Notes: generated by a model from the letters alone, not told the origin. 64,000 bases of DNA from Loktanella gaetbuli (GCF_020531945.1 NZ_JAJATZ010000006.1:1-64000), one strand, 5' to 3'. Counted from the stretch's first letter, positions 7,992-17,106 are shown. Made by a program: numbers and translations.

Positions 7992-9017
7992 TCAGGCCGA
8001 GTCGCGCAGGATCAGACGGCCCTCGATTCGCGTGCTTTGCCAACGCTCTACGCTGCCATCGATCGCGGCGAACAGTGTGTCGGCAGCGTGTTTGGACACG
8101 GCGTCATAGTCGTGGGAAATCGTCGTCAGTGGCGGGCAGGTGTAGCGCGAATGGGGGTGTCCGTCCTGACCAGCGATTCGTACCGTGCTGCCATCGCCAC
8201 GACCAACGGTGATTCCCCGCTCGTAGCACGCGGTCAGCAGACCGATGGCCAGGCGGTCGTTGCTGCACAGGATCGTATTGGTCGGAAACAGGTTCCTGGC
8301 AAAGGCGTCGTGACCACCGACCCGCCCGATTTCTTCGAAACCCCAACCTTCGCCCGCGACGGATATGACGTGCGGGCTGTGGCCAAACGTTTCCATTGCG
8401 GCCAGATAGGCGTGCCTGCGCCGATGCGCATTCGGGTTTGCTGGGTTTTTCATCTCGAAAAAGCAGGGTGGTTCACCGGTGCGGCACAGGTAATCGGTGA
8501 TATGCGCGGTGAACTGCTGGTTGTCAGACCCGACAAAGGCAATGCCCAGTTCGGCAACGCTGCTGTCAAAGATCAGCGTCGGCACGTCATCGCAGAACTT
8601 GGCCAGGACTTCGGTGTCGCTGGCACGGCCCAGCGGTGCCAGCAAGACACCCGCAGGTTTGAGCGCCCGCAAGTTGTTAAGGACAGCAACCTCTTGTTCG
8701 GGGTCGCCATGCGCACTGAACAATGTCGGGGAATATCCGGCGACAATGCAGCGCTGCTCGAGGTTCCGTGCGATTTCCGCGAAATAAGGGTCGGCCAGCA
8801 GGGGCACCACGATGCCGACATTCTTGGTCAGCTTGCGATTCTGGTTCATGGCAAAGATGTTCGGCCGGTAATCGTATTGTTCGATCGCAGCTTCGATCCG
8901 GGCACGGGTGGTCTGGCGCACGCTGTCGGGGTTGTGGAAATATTTGGATACGGTCGGGCGGGATATGCCGCTGACGGCAGCAAATTGATCCATGTTGCGA
9001 ATTTCGCGTGGCGACAC
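7992..9017 (-). CDS. LacI-family transcriptional regulator of the polyol operon
   Basis: About 341 residues. The N-terminal helix-turn-helix reads MDQFAAVSGISRPTVSKYF followed by the hinge helix region YDYRPNIFAMNQNRK; the rest is a periplasmic-binding-protein-like effector domain with VGIVVPLLADPYFAEIARNLE. I chose the GTG at 9017 because GAGGA lies six bases upstream; an ATG at 9059 would add 14 residues but has no ribosome-binding site. It is upstream of and codirectional with smoE. Paired palindromes before both genes suggest that it represses (or activates) the smo operon and regulates itself, with sorbitol, mannitol or a product as effector. Confidence 0.85.
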   Translation of the reverse strand: MSPREIRNMDQFAAVSGISRPTVSKYFHNPDSVRQTTRARIEAAIEQYDYRPNIFAMNQNRKLTKNVGIVVPLLADPYFAEIARNLEQRCIVAGYSPTLFSAHGDPEQEVAVLNNLRALKPAGVLLAPLGRASDTEVLAKFCDDVPTLIFDSSVAELGIAFVGSDNQQFTAHITDYLCRTGEPPCFFEMKNPANPNAHRRRHAYLAAMETFGHSPHVISVAGEGWGFEEIGRVGGHDAFARNLFPTNTILCSNDRLAIGLLTACYERGITVGRGDGSTVRIAGQDGHPHSRYTCPPLTTISHDYDAVSKHAADTLFAAIDGSVERWQSTRIEGRLILRDSA

Positions 9018-9070
9018 CTGCAGTCCTCGTCGGTTCTGGCTATCCGTCGAGTTTAACATTGGGAAAGTGA

Positions 9071-9088
9071 TTTTGTCGCGCGTAAAAT
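9071..9088. promoter_or_regulatory. Second LacI-type operator, upstream of the regulator gene
   Basis: TTTTGTCGCGCGTAAAAT matches the perfect palindrome at 7967-7984 in its right half (GCGTAAA) and differs at two positions in the left half. It lies 12 bases before the ATG at 9059 and 54 before the preferred GTG, suiting autoregulation. A further half-site TTTACGC overlaps its right side at 9088-9094. Confidence 0.55.
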
Positions 9089-9161
9089 TTACGCTGTGAT
9101 CCTGTCATCAAGATTTGGAAAGTTCGGCAAGGCAGCAAACTTTGCGTGCCCCAAAAGTGTA

Positions 9162-9186
9162 AAGGGCGACCCGCAGGCCGCCCTTC
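9162..9186 (-). terminator. Terminator at the end of the purine operon
   Basis: An AAGGGCG...CGCCCTT stem with a short GC-rich inner part lies about 20 bases beyond the stop of the leftward BMP gene, with T-rich sequence on both sides. It probably ends the xdh-transporter transcript. Confidence 0.6.
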
Positions 9187-9207
9187 GTCTTTTTCGGTTG
9201 GTCCCGC

Positions 9208-10290
9208 TTATTGCGGAATTTCGCCTTCGATGCCTTCGACGTAGAAATTCATCCCCGCCAGCGTGCCGTCATCCGCAATCTCGCCTTCGGCCAGCCAGAC
9301 CGAACCGTCCTGCCGGTTGATCGGCCCGGTAAAGGGGTGGTAGCTGCCATCTGCAATCGCGTCGCGCATGGCTTCGGCAGATGCCTTCACCTCTGCGGGA
9401 ACCGCGTCGGTGATTTCACCGATACCGACCATGCCCGGCCCGATGCCGTCCCAAGTGCTGGTCGATTCCCATGTGCCATCCATTACGGCCTGCGTGCGCG
9501 CGATGTAATAGGGGGCCCAATCGTCGATGATCGACGACACGCGCGGCATCGGGGCGTATTCCGCCATGTCTGATGCCTGACCGAATGTATACACATTGCC
9601 AGCCGCCTGAGCGGCCGCCTGCGGTGCCGTGGAATCGGTGTGCTGCAACACCACATCGGCACCCTGTTCGATCAGGACGGTTGCGGCTTCGGCCTCTTTG
9701 GCGGGGTCGAACCATGTGTAGGCCCAGACGATCTTGAACTCGACGTCGGGGTTAACTTCCTTGGCGTGCAGGTAGGCGCTGTTGATACCGCGAATGACCT
9801 CGGGGATCGGGAAGGACGCGATATAGCCGATGATGTTGGATTCTGTGATCTGGCCTGCAATGTGGCCCTGAATGGCTCGACCTTCGTAGAAACGCGCGCT
9901 GTAGACGCTGACGTTGTCCGCCTGCTTGTAGCCGGTCGCATGTTCGAATTTCACGTCCGGAAATTTGGCAGCGACGTTCACGGTCGGGTCCATGAAACCG
10001 AACGAGGTGGTGAAAATCAGGTCAGCGCCGTCCAGTGCCATCTGGGTGATCACACGCTCTGCATCGGGGCCTTCGGGGACGCTCTCGACGAAGACGGTCT
10101 CGACCGCGTCACCGAACTCTGCCTCGACGGCCAGACGCCCCTGATCGTGCTCGTAGGTCCAACCGCCGTCGCCGACGGGACCCACGTAGACGAAACCGAC
10201 CTTGGTTTTTTCTGCATGGGCGGCGGCAAATGCGCCTGTGCCCATGGCGATGACGGCAGCCGTGCTGGCAAGTAGTGTTCTGCGTTTCAT
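9208..10290 (-). CDS. BMP-family ABC transporter substrate-binding protein (nucleoside/purine)
   Basis: 360 residues of the BmpA/Med (PnrA-like) family that binds purine nucleosides or related compounds in the periplasm. The signal peptide is MKRRTLLASTAAVIAMGTGA with cleavage near AHA (about residue 26); no lipobox cysteine is seen, unlike Gram-positive members. VGFVYVGPVGDGGWTYEHDQGR is the characteristic first strand and ligand loop. It is the last gene of the leftward operon that begins with xdhABC, so purine nucleosides, hypoxanthine or xanthine are the expected cargo. Confidence 0.87.
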   Translation of the reverse strand: MKRRTLLASTAAVIAMGTGAFAAAHAEKTKVGFVYVGPVGDGGWTYEHDQGRLAVEAEFGDAVETVFVESVPEGPDAERVITQMALDGADLIFTTSFGFMDPTVNVAAKFPDVKFEHATGYKQADNVSVYSARFYEGRAIQGHIAGQITESNIIGYIASFPIPEVIRGINSAYLHAKEVNPDVEFKIVWAYTWFDPAKEAEAATVLIEQGADVVLQHTDSTAPQAAAQAAGNVYTFGQASDMAEYAPMPRVSSIIDDWAPYYIARTQAVMDGTWESTSTWDGIGPGMVGIGEITDAVPAEVKASAEAMRDAIADGSYHPFTGPINRQDGSVWLAEGEIADDGTLAGMNFYVEGIEGEIPQ

Positions 10291-10315
10291 TTCACTCTCT
10301 CCTGTTGGTGCGGCC

Positions 10316-11230
10316 CTAGCGGGCGGCGTGGAATATCCGTCCCAGTGATCCTGGGCTCCGTCCGGCGGACATGATCACCAGAACGGCGATGGTGGCAAGA
10401 TAGGGCGACATCGACAGGTACTCGACCGGGATCGCAACACCTGCCGCCTGCAAATTCAGCTGCAGGACAGTGACGCCGCCGAAAAGATAGGCACCCAGCA
10501 CCAGCCGTCCTGGCCGCCAGCTGGCGAATACGACGATGGCCAGAGCGATCCATCCAGCACCCGCGGTCATGCCCTCGGTCCACTGCGGGACGCGCACCAG
10601 CGACAGATAGGCACCGCCCAGACCCGCGCAGGCCCCGCCGAATGCAATCGCCAGCATCCGCGTGCGACGCACGTTGTAACCCAGCGCATGGGCGGCATCG
10701 TGGTTTTCCCCCACGGCGCGCAGCACCAGTCCTGCGCGGCTGCGGAACAGGAAAAACCAGACGGCCAGTGCGATCAGCAGCCCGATATAGACCATCGGAT
10801 CATGCTGGAACACGATGGGACCGATAACCGGGATATCGCCCAGTATGGGGACATGGATATCCGGAAAGGACGGTGCCTTGATCCCGATATAGCCCTGTCC
10901 CATCAGTGCTGACAGGCCCAGCCCAAACAGCGTCAGCGCAAGCCCCGTCGCCACCTGATTGGATAGCAGATATTGCGTCAGGAACCCGAACACCTGGCTT
11001 AGCAAGGCGCCACCCAGGGCCGCCCCTGCGAACCCTAGCCAGGGGCTGCCGGTGGCCACGGCGACGATAAATCCTGTCACTGCGCCGGTGATCATCATGC
11101 CCTCGACGCCCAGGTTTAGAACGCCCGCACGTTCGACGACCAGTTCGCCGATTGCGGCCAGCAGGATCGGTGTGGCCGCCACCATCAGCGACGCAAAGAA
11201 CAGGATCGGATTGATCGACGACAGGTCCAT
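10316..11230 (-). CDS. Purine/nucleoside ABC transporter permease (YufQ-like)
   Basis: 304 residues of the BPD_transp_2 family (as in RbsC or YufQ) with eight to ten membrane helices; ERAGVLNLGVEGMM is the family hallmark near residue 33. It pairs with the longer permease encoded just before it. The start at 11230 overlaps the stop of an 18-codon mini-ORF as TGATG and has GGAGG nine bases upstream. It lies 25 bases before the binding-protein gene. Confidence 0.88.
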   Translation of the reverse strand: MDLSSINPILFFASLMVAATPILLAAIGELVVERAGVLNLGVEGMMITGAVTGFIVAVATGSPWLGFAGAALGGALLSQVFGFLTQYLLSNQVATGLALTLFGLGLSALMGQGYIGIKAPSFPDIHVPILGDIPVIGPIVFQHDPMVYIGLLIALAVWFFLFRSRAGLVLRAVGENHDAAHALGYNVRRTRMLAIAFGGACAGLGGAYLSLVRVPQWTEGMTAGAGWIALAIVVFASWRPGRLVLGAYLFGGVTVLQLNLQAAGVAIPVEYLSMSPYLATIAVLVIMSAGRSPGSLGRIFHAAR

Positions 11231-11286
11231 CAGATGATGCCTCCGTGCAGGGTCAGGCGAACCACGCAGGTCTTGGTGCCGAACAT
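11230..11286 (-). CDS. Possible 18-residue coupling peptide between two permease genes
   Basis: The spacer between the two permeases is itself a reading frame, MFGTKTCVVRLTLHGGII. Its ATG overlaps the upstream permease stop as TGATG, and its TGA overlaps the downstream permease start as TGATG, so ribosomes could pass from one gene to the next without leaving the message. The ribosome-binding site of the next gene lies inside it. It may be only a leader for reinitiation, or chance. Confidence 0.3.
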   Translation of the reverse strand: MFGTKTCVVRLTLHGGII

Positions 11287-12371
11287 CACGACACCTCCTT
11301 GCGCAGCATCCGGATGCGATAGGTGGTGAACACGTCCACGGCCAGCAGGTTGAACAGCAGCATCCCCTGCAACAGGTTGATCGCTGCGGCAGGCAGCCCG
11401 AGGCTGGATTGCGCGATGCCGCCCCCGATGTAGGTCAATGCCATCAGCGCGCCTGCGGCCATGATGCCGATGGGGTGCAGGCGACCAAGGAATGCCACGA
11501 TGATCGCGGTGAACCCGTAGCCTACGTTGAAATCGATGCTGATCTGGCCGGCCGGGCCTGCGACCTCGAACAGGCCAGCGGCCCCGGCCAGTGCACCGGA
11601 CAGCCCCATGCAGATCAGCACCATGCGTGCCGGATTCACGCCCGCGAATTTCGCCGCGCGCGGGGCCTGTCCGGTCAGCCGCACGTGAAATCCGAAGACA
11701 TGACGCGACAGCGTCACATAGGCAAAGATGACAGTGATCAGCGCCGCGACCACGCCCCAGTGCATCCCGCTGCCCGATATCAGTTCAAGGTTCGCGGCAG
11801 ATGGATATTGCGACAGGTTGCGGCTTCCGGGGAACCCCATGCCTTCGGGGTTGCGCATGGCACCCAGCGCCATGGCGGCCAGTAGCTGTTCCGCCACATA
11901 GACCAGCATCAGGCTGACCAGAATTTCATTGGTGCCGAACCGCACGCGCAGCAGGCCGGGGATAATCGCCCAGGCCCAGCCGCCCAACGCACCCGCCAGC
12001 ACCATCGTCGGAAAGATCAGCCAGCGTGCATCCATCGGATAGAGTGCGAGCGCCACGCCCGCCCCGCAGATGGCACCGACGATGTACTGCCCCTCGGCAC
12101 CAATGTTCCACACCCCCGCACGAAAGCCAAAGCTCAACCCGATGGCGATCAGCACAAGCGGCGCGCCCTTGATCAGGATTTGCGGGCGGTAGAACCACGC
12201 AAATTCCGAAAACAGCGGATCAAGAAAAATCGTACGGATCACGGTGATCGGATTCTGGCCAAGGGCCGCGAAAAGCAGGCCGCCCAGCACCATGGTCAGC
12301 AAAACCGCCATGACCGGACTGCCCCAGGCCCACAGCCGCGACGGCGCCTCGCGTTTTTCCAGAACGATCAC
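11286..12371 (-). CDS. Purine/nucleoside ABC transporter permease (YufP-like)
   Basis: 361 residues of a BPD_transp_2 permease with a first membrane helix near 17-38 and the family motif FRAGVWNIGAEGQYIVGA near 105. It forms the channel with the shorter permease downstream. It follows the ATPase gene after a 54-base spacer filled by a copy of an interspersed repeat, the only real gap in this part of the operon. Confidence 0.88.
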   Translation of the reverse strand: MIVLEKREAPSRLWAWGSPVMAVLLTMVLGGLLFAALGQNPITVIRTIFLDPLFSEFAWFYRPQILIKGAPLVLIAIGLSFGFRAGVWNIGAEGQYIVGAICGAGVALALYPMDARWLIFPTMVLAGALGGWAWAIIPGLLRVRFGTNEILVSLMLVYVAEQLLAAMALGAMRNPEGMGFPGSRNLSQYPSAANLELISGSGMHWGVVAALITVIFAYVTLSRHVFGFHVRLTGQAPRAAKFAGVNPARMVLICMGLSGALAGAAGLFEVAGPAGQISIDFNVGYGFTAIIVAFLGRLHPIGIMAAGALMALTYIGGGIAQSSLGLPAAAINLLQGMLLFNLLAVDVFTTYRIRMLRKEVS

Positions 12372-12386
12372 AGCGCAGCCTTTTGT

Positions 12387-12425
12387 ATCATCTTGCCAAA
12401 AATACTCGCCCGCCGCAGGCGTCCC
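12387..12425 (-). repeat. Interspersed repeat, copy A
   Basis: On the + strand it begins TATCATCTTGCCAAAAATAC and continues into GC-rich CGCCCGCCGCAGGCG. The same module recurs at 15891-15952 and, inverted, at 18561-18618. It sits in the operon spacer between the ATPase and permease genes. I read it as a REP-like extragenic element of this lineage. Confidence 0.65.
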
Positions 12426-13949
12426 TCACTCTGCCACATGCGCGACCTCCATGTCATGGGCACCGCCCAGCATCATCCCGATCTGGTCGACCGTCAGCCC
12501 GCGGGCCGCGCGTGGCGCGCTCAGCCGGCCTTCGGTCAGGGCACAGAACCGGTCCGAGATCTCCATCAGCTCGTCCAGATCCTGAGAGATCACGACAACG
12601 GCAGCCCCTTCATCCGCCAGCGTCAGCAGCGCCTGCCGGATTGCTGCCGCAGCCGCGGCATCAACGCCCCAGGTCGGCTGGTTGACGACCAGAACGCGGG
12701 GGGCCTGCATGATCTCGCGGCCGATCACGAATTTCTGCAGGTTGCCACCCGACAGCGAGGCCGCCGTGTGCTGCGGTCCGGGCGTGCGGACATCGAATTG
12801 CGCAATGACCGCGCTGGCAAAGGCCCGTGCCTGCGGCCAATCCACAAATCCGCGCCGTGTCAGTGACTTGCGGGTGATCGCCGTGACGGCCGCGTTTTCT
12901 GTCAGGCTCATGTCCGGTGCCGCCGCATGGCCCAACCGTTCCTCGGGCGCGCAGAGCAATCCCAGTGCGCGGCGTGCATTCACCGGGCTACGCCCCACCG
13001 GTTTGCCATCCAGCAATACGGCGTCGTAGTCGCTCAGCGTCTCGCCGGACAGCACGGCCACCAGTTCATCCTGGCCGTTCCCGGCCACGCCACCGATGCC
13101 CAGCACCTCGCCCGCGCGTACGGCGATGCGGATGTCGCGCAGCGCCGTGCCGAACCGATGCGATGCAGGGGCTGACAATCCTGTCAGTTCCAGCGCCATG
13201 GCTCCTTCGGGTCGGGCGGCGCGCACGGGTGATTGCAGGACCTGACCCACCATCAGTTCTGCCATCTCGCGCGGCGCGGTGGTGCGGGGGTCGCAGGTCG
13301 CCACGACCTGTCCCATCCGCAGGATCGTCGCGGCCTCGCACAGGGCCGCGATTTCCGACAGCTTGTGGCTGATATACAGGATCGATGTCCCCTCCGCCGC
13401 CAGTTTGCGCAGGGTCTTGAACAGGATCTCCACCTCCTGCGGTGTCAGCACCGAGGTCGGTTCATCCATGATCAGCAGCTTGGGGTTCTGAAGAAGGCAG
13501 CGGATGATCTCGACCCGCTGGCGTTCGCCAGCCGACAGATCGCCCACGATCTGATCGGGATCCAGCGGGAGACCGTATTGATCCGACACGCGCCGCACCT
13601 CGGCGGCGATGGCGCGGGGGCTGGGTGGATTGTCCATGCCCAGAACGATGTTTTCCGCGACACTCAGCGCGTCGAACAGCGAAAAGTGCTGGAACACCAT
13701 GCCAACACCGGCCTTGCGTGCGGCGGCCGGGTCCGTCGGCGCAAAGGGTGCCCCCCGCATGTCCATCGTCCCGCTGTCGGGTTTGACCAACCCGTATATG
13801 GTCTTCACGAGCGTTGACTTGCCTGCGCCATTCTCGCCCAGCAAGGCATGGATTTCACCCACGCCCACGGAAAACGATACCTCCCTATTTGCGATCACGC
13901 TGCCATAGGCCTTGGTCAGGCCCGTGATGTTCAGCAGCGTGTCCCTCAT
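12426..13949 (-). CDS. Purine/nucleoside ABC transporter ATP-binding protein (double NBD)
   Basis: 507 residues with two fused nucleotide-binding domains as in RbsA and YufO. The first has Walker A GENGAGKST near 38, signature LSAGERQRVEI and Walker B LLIMDEPTSVLTP. The second has the degenerate P-loop GVAGNGQDELV, signature LSGGNLQKFVIGRE, and VVNQPTWGVD in place of a normal Walker B, as is usual for this subfamily. The ATG at 13949 overlaps the xdhC stop by four bases (ATGA) and the domain starts at once, so longer in-frame extensions are not real. Cytoplasmic motor of the transporter. Confidence 0.88.
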   Translation of the reverse strand: MRDTLLNITGLTKAYGSVIANREVSFSVGVGEIHALLGENGAGKSTLVKTIYGLVKPDSGTMDMRGAPFAPTDPAAARKAGVGMVFQHFSLFDALSVAENIVLGMDNPPSPRAIAAEVRRVSDQYGLPLDPDQIVGDLSAGERQRVEIIRCLLQNPKLLIMDEPTSVLTPQEVEILFKTLRKLAAEGTSILYISHKLSEIAALCEAATILRMGQVVATCDPRTTAPREMAELMVGQVLQSPVRAARPEGAMALELTGLSAPASHRFGTALRDIRIAVRAGEVLGIGGVAGNGQDELVAVLSGETLSDYDAVLLDGKPVGRSPVNARRALGLLCAPEERLGHAAAPDMSLTENAAVTAITRKSLTRRGFVDWPQARAFASAVIAQFDVRTPGPQHTAASLSGGNLQKFVIGREIMQAPRVLVVNQPTWGVDAAAAAAIRQALLTLADEGAAVVVISQDLDELMEISDRFCALTEGRLSAPRAARGLTVDQIGMMLGGAHDMEVAHVAE

Positions 13950-14689
13950 GCGCGGCGGTCCTGTTTTGCGGCGGTCTGTCGCATCATCGCGTATGCGACA
14001 CCAATGGCAATGGCCTGCGGGTGTTTTCCCAGGCCCGGATCGCCGATTGGACAGGCGATGCGTGCAATTTGTGCAGGCGCATGACCCAGAGATTGCAGCC
14101 GCCCCCGAAACCGTGCCCATTTCGTCGCCGATCCGATCAGCCCCACCGTCGCAAAGCGCCGCGACAGGATGGCGTGGCACAAATCCAGATCGATCCTGTG
14201 CGAATAGGTCACGATCAGATGATGGGTGTCATCGGGTGCGTGGGCCACGGCCCGCACCATGTCGGCGGCCACCAGCGGGGTCACATCCGGCGGCAGCAAT
14301 GACGGCATCCGGTCGGCCGCGTCGTCGATCAGTGTCACCGACCACTCTGGCAGCGGGGCCATCGTGGCTGCGATGGCGCGACCGACATGACCTGCACCCC
14401 AGATCCACAAGGGTGCGCCTTGTGGGGGCTCCAGCCGGTCCGCCAGATCATAGTCAAGCGTCACAGACCCGCCGCAGCATTGCCCCAGCGCAGGCCCCAG
14501 CGGCACGGTCTGGCGGCTCTGCGCCCGGCCGTCACGCAGCATCGCACGGGCGCGGGCGATGGCCTCCCATTCCAGTGCACCACCACCGATGGTGCCTTCG
14601 ATGCGGTCCGGCCAGACCAGCATGGCCGTACCTGTCTCACGGGGGACCGACCCCGCGGTCTGGCTCACGGTGATGCGGATCGCCGTCAT
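13946..14689 (-). CDS. xdhC: Xanthine dehydrogenase accessory protein XdhC
   Basis: 247 residues of the XdhC/CoxI family, which binds molybdenum cofactor and helps its sulfuration and insertion into XdhB. The C-terminal Rossmann part begins WIWGAGHVGRAI, and two Cys pair in GQCCGGSV near 82. The ATG at 14689 overlaps the xdhB stop by four bases (ATGA); the gene in turn overlaps the ATPase gene by four, which ties the enzyme and transporter genes into one transcript. Confidence 0.9.
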   Translation of the reverse strand: MTAIRITVSQTAGSVPRETGTAMLVWPDRIEGTIGGGALEWEAIARARAMLRDGRAQSRQTVPLGPALGQCCGGSVTLDYDLADRLEPPQGAPLWIWGAGHVGRAIAATMAPLPEWSVTLIDDAADRMPSLLPPDVTPLVAADMVRAVAHAPDDTHHLIVTYSHRIDLDLCHAILSRRFATVGLIGSATKWARFRGRLQSLGHAPAQIARIACPIGDPGLGKHPQAIAIGVAYAMMRQTAAKQDRRA

Positions 14690-17106
14690 CGCTGACCTTT
14701 GGCGCGCCCGATAGCGGCCAGAACCTGTTCGGCGGTCGCGGGTGCTTGCAGGTCCGGCCAATGCGGCCCGCAGGATGCCACCGCATCCGCGAGTGCGGCA
14801 AAGTTCGACACCCCCAGCATGAACGGCGGCTCGCCCACGGCCTTGGACCGGTAGATTGTCGCGGCCGGGTTCGGCTGATCCCACAGGTCCACGTTGAACA
14901 CCGGCGGACGATCAGAACAGGCCGGGATCTTGTAGGTGCTGGGCGCATGGGTCTTGAGGGTGCCCGCCTTGTCCCAGACCAGTTCCTCCATGGTCAGCCA
15001 GCCTGCACCCTGCACATAGCCACCCTCGACCTGCCCGATATCCAGCGCAGGGTTCAGCGAGGCACCGGCGTCGTGCAGTACATCCGTGCGCAAGATGCGG
15101 TTTTCGCCGGTCAGGGTATCGACCACCACTTCGGTGACGGCACAGCCCTGGGCAAAGTAGAAAAACGGACGTCCCTGTCCGGCGATCCGGTCCCAGGCCA
15201 GGTCCGGTGTCTTGTAAAATCCGGTCGCCGACAGGCTGACCCGGTTCTGATAGGCGGTGAGGGCAGCCTGCGCGAACGTCATGGTTTCGCCTGCGACCGT
15301 CACGGTGTTGTCCCCGAACACCACCGTCTGTGGTGCGACCTGATGCAGCGCAGCCAGACAATCCGCAATCCGGTCCCGGATCGTGTCACAGGCAATCGCC
15401 ACCGCCATGCCGTTCAGATCAGCCCCGGACGAGGCTGCGGTCGCACTTGTGTTGGGCACCTTGTCGGTATCGGTCGCGGTGATCTTGATCGCACCCACAT
15501 CCACACCAAAACGAGACGCCGCAACCTGTGCGACCTTCTGGAACAACCCCTGTCCCATCTCGGTGCCGCCATGGTTCAGATGGATCGATCCGTCCTGATA
15601 CACATGCACCAGCGCGCCAGCCTGATTGAGGTGCGTCAGCGTGAACGAAATCCCGAACTTGACCGGGGCAAATCCGATGCCGCGTTTCAACACGGGCGAT
15701 CCTGCGTTCCAATCCGCAATCGCCGCACGCCGGGCGGCATAATCCGCCGTATCCAGCAGCCGGTCGGTCATCTCATGCAGAATAAAGTCTTCGACCGCCA
15801 TGCCGTAGGGCGTGGTATTCACATCGCCAGCCACGACCGCGTGCCGATCGTCAGCCACAGTCTGCGATCCGCGCGATGCTAGGTCCGCATGCATCATCTT
15901 GCCGGAAATACTCTCGGGGGAGGCCGCAGGCCGGGGGGCAGACAGCCCCCCTGTGACATCGCCCATCGCGCGGTAGTAGTTGACCCGGCGCACTGCGACA
16001 GGGTCCAGCCCAAGCGTCTGTGCGACATGGTCCATCACCCGCTCGATGCCCACGACGCCCTGCGGCCCGCCGAACCCGCGAAAGGCGGTGGCACTTTGGG
16101 TGTTGGTTTTCAGCCGGTGTGACGTGATCCGGCAGGCGTCCAGCAGATAGGCGTTGTCGGCATGCAGCATCGCGCGATCTGCCACGGGTAGCGACAGGTC
16201 CATTGCCCAGCCACAGCGCGCATAATGCGTGAAATCCACAGCCTGCAGTCGCCCATCCGCGTCAAATCCCACGTCGTAGTCGATGGTGAAATCATGCCGT
16301 TTCCCTGTGATGACCATGTCATCGTCGCGGTCATAACGCATCTTGCACGGACGCCTCGTGGCAGCGGCGGCCACAGCGCAAGCCACGGCCAGCGCATTGC
16401 CCTGGCTTTCCTTGCCGCCGAAACCGCCGCCCATCCGGCGCACGGCCACGCGGACCGCGTGCATGGGCACGCCCAGTGCCTCTGCAACCTTGTGCTGGAT
16501 TTCGGTGGGATGCTGGGTGCTGGAATGCACCAGCATGTCGCCCGCCTCTTGCGGGATGGCGAGGGCGGATTGTCCTTCGAGGTAGAAATGTTCCTGCCCG
16601 CCCATGGTGATCCGGCCCTGCAGGCGGTGGGGTGCTTTGGACAGGGCGGCATCGGGGTCGCCCTTGGTCCAGACGCGGGGTCCGTCCTCGAACCGGCTGT
16701 CGGCGGCGAGGGCATGTTCCACCGTCAGGATCGGGTCCTGTGCGTCGTAGGTGATCTGCGCCAGCGCCGCTGCACGGCGGGCCTGACCATGGCTTTCTGC
16801 GATCACCAAGAACACCGGCTGGCCCGCATAATGCACGGTGCCGTCAGACAAAAGCGGCTCGTCATGGTTTGACGGACTGACGTCGCAGTCGCGTGGCAGA
16901 TCGTCCGCAGTCATCACCATGACCACGCCCGGTGCCGCGCGCACGGCGTCAAGGTCCATCGCCGTGATCGTGCCGCGCGCGCAGGTCGACAGGCCAAAGG
17001 CCAGCGACAGCGTGTTCGCGGGTGTCGGGATATCATCCACATAGCGGGCAGCACCCGTCACATGCAGGGCCGCGGCGTCATGGGGCAGGGGTTTCGTGAC
17101 ACTCAT
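14686..17106 (-). CDS. xdhB: Xanthine dehydrogenase molybdopterin-binding subunit
   Basis: 806 residues of the large subunit that oxidises hypoxanthine to xanthine and urate. Visible features are GGQEHFYLEGQSALA, the cofactor loop RRMGGGFGGKESQ, FRGFGGPQG, and the active-site Glu in SKAVGEPPFML. It is about 30 residues longer than the Rhodobacter capsulatus subunit. The extra length falls between NYYRAMGDV and TTPYGMAVEDF and is encoded by a copy of an interspersed repeat (15891-15952), inserted in frame without a stop. Surrounding motifs are intact, so the enzyme is probably still made. Start overlaps the xdhA stop (ATGA). Confidence 0.92.
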   Translation of the reverse strand: MSVTKPLPHDAAALHVTGAARYVDDIPTPANTLSLAFGLSTCARGTITAMDLDAVRAAPGVVMVMTADDLPRDCDVSPSNHDEPLLSDGTVHYAGQPVFLVIAESHGQARRAAALAQITYDAQDPILTVEHALAADSRFEDGPRVWTKGDPDAALSKAPHRLQGRITMGGQEHFYLEGQSALAIPQEAGDMLVHSSTQHPTEIQHKVAEALGVPMHAVRVAVRRMGGGFGGKESQGNALAVACAVAAAATRRPCKMRYDRDDDMVITGKRHDFTIDYDVGFDADGRLQAVDFTHYARCGWAMDLSLPVADRAMLHADNAYLLDACRITSHRLKTNTQSATAFRGFGGPQGVVGIERVMDHVAQTLGLDPVAVRRVNYYRAMGDVTGGLSAPRPAASPESISGKMMHADLASRGSQTVADDRHAVVAGDVNTTPYGMAVEDFILHEMTDRLLDTADYAARRAAIADWNAGSPVLKRGIGFAPVKFGISFTLTHLNQAGALVHVYQDGSIHLNHGGTEMGQGLFQKVAQVAASRFGVDVGAIKITATDTDKVPNTSATAASSGADLNGMAVAIACDTIRDRIADCLAALHQVAPQTVVFGDNTVTVAGETMTFAQAALTAYQNRVSLSATGFYKTPDLAWDRIAGQGRPFFYFAQGCAVTEVVVDTLTGENRILRTDVLHDAGASLNPALDIGQVEGGYVQGAGWLTMEELVWDKAGTLKTHAPSTYKIPACSDRPPVFNVDLWDQPNPAATIYRSKAVGEPPFMLGVSNFAALADAVASCGPHWPDLQAPATAEQVLAAIGRAKGQR
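15891..15952 (-). repeat. Interspersed repeat, copy B, inside xdhB
   Basis: On the + strand GCATCATCTTGCCGGAAATA is followed by CTCTCGGGGGAGGCCGCAGG and a GGGGGGCagacaGCCCCCC hairpin. It resembles copies A and C (CATCTTGCC..AAATACTC then a GC-rich hairpin). It lies inside the xdhB reading frame and encodes roughly LSAPRPAASPESISGKMM, a segment absent from the family as I know it. Confidence 0.7.
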
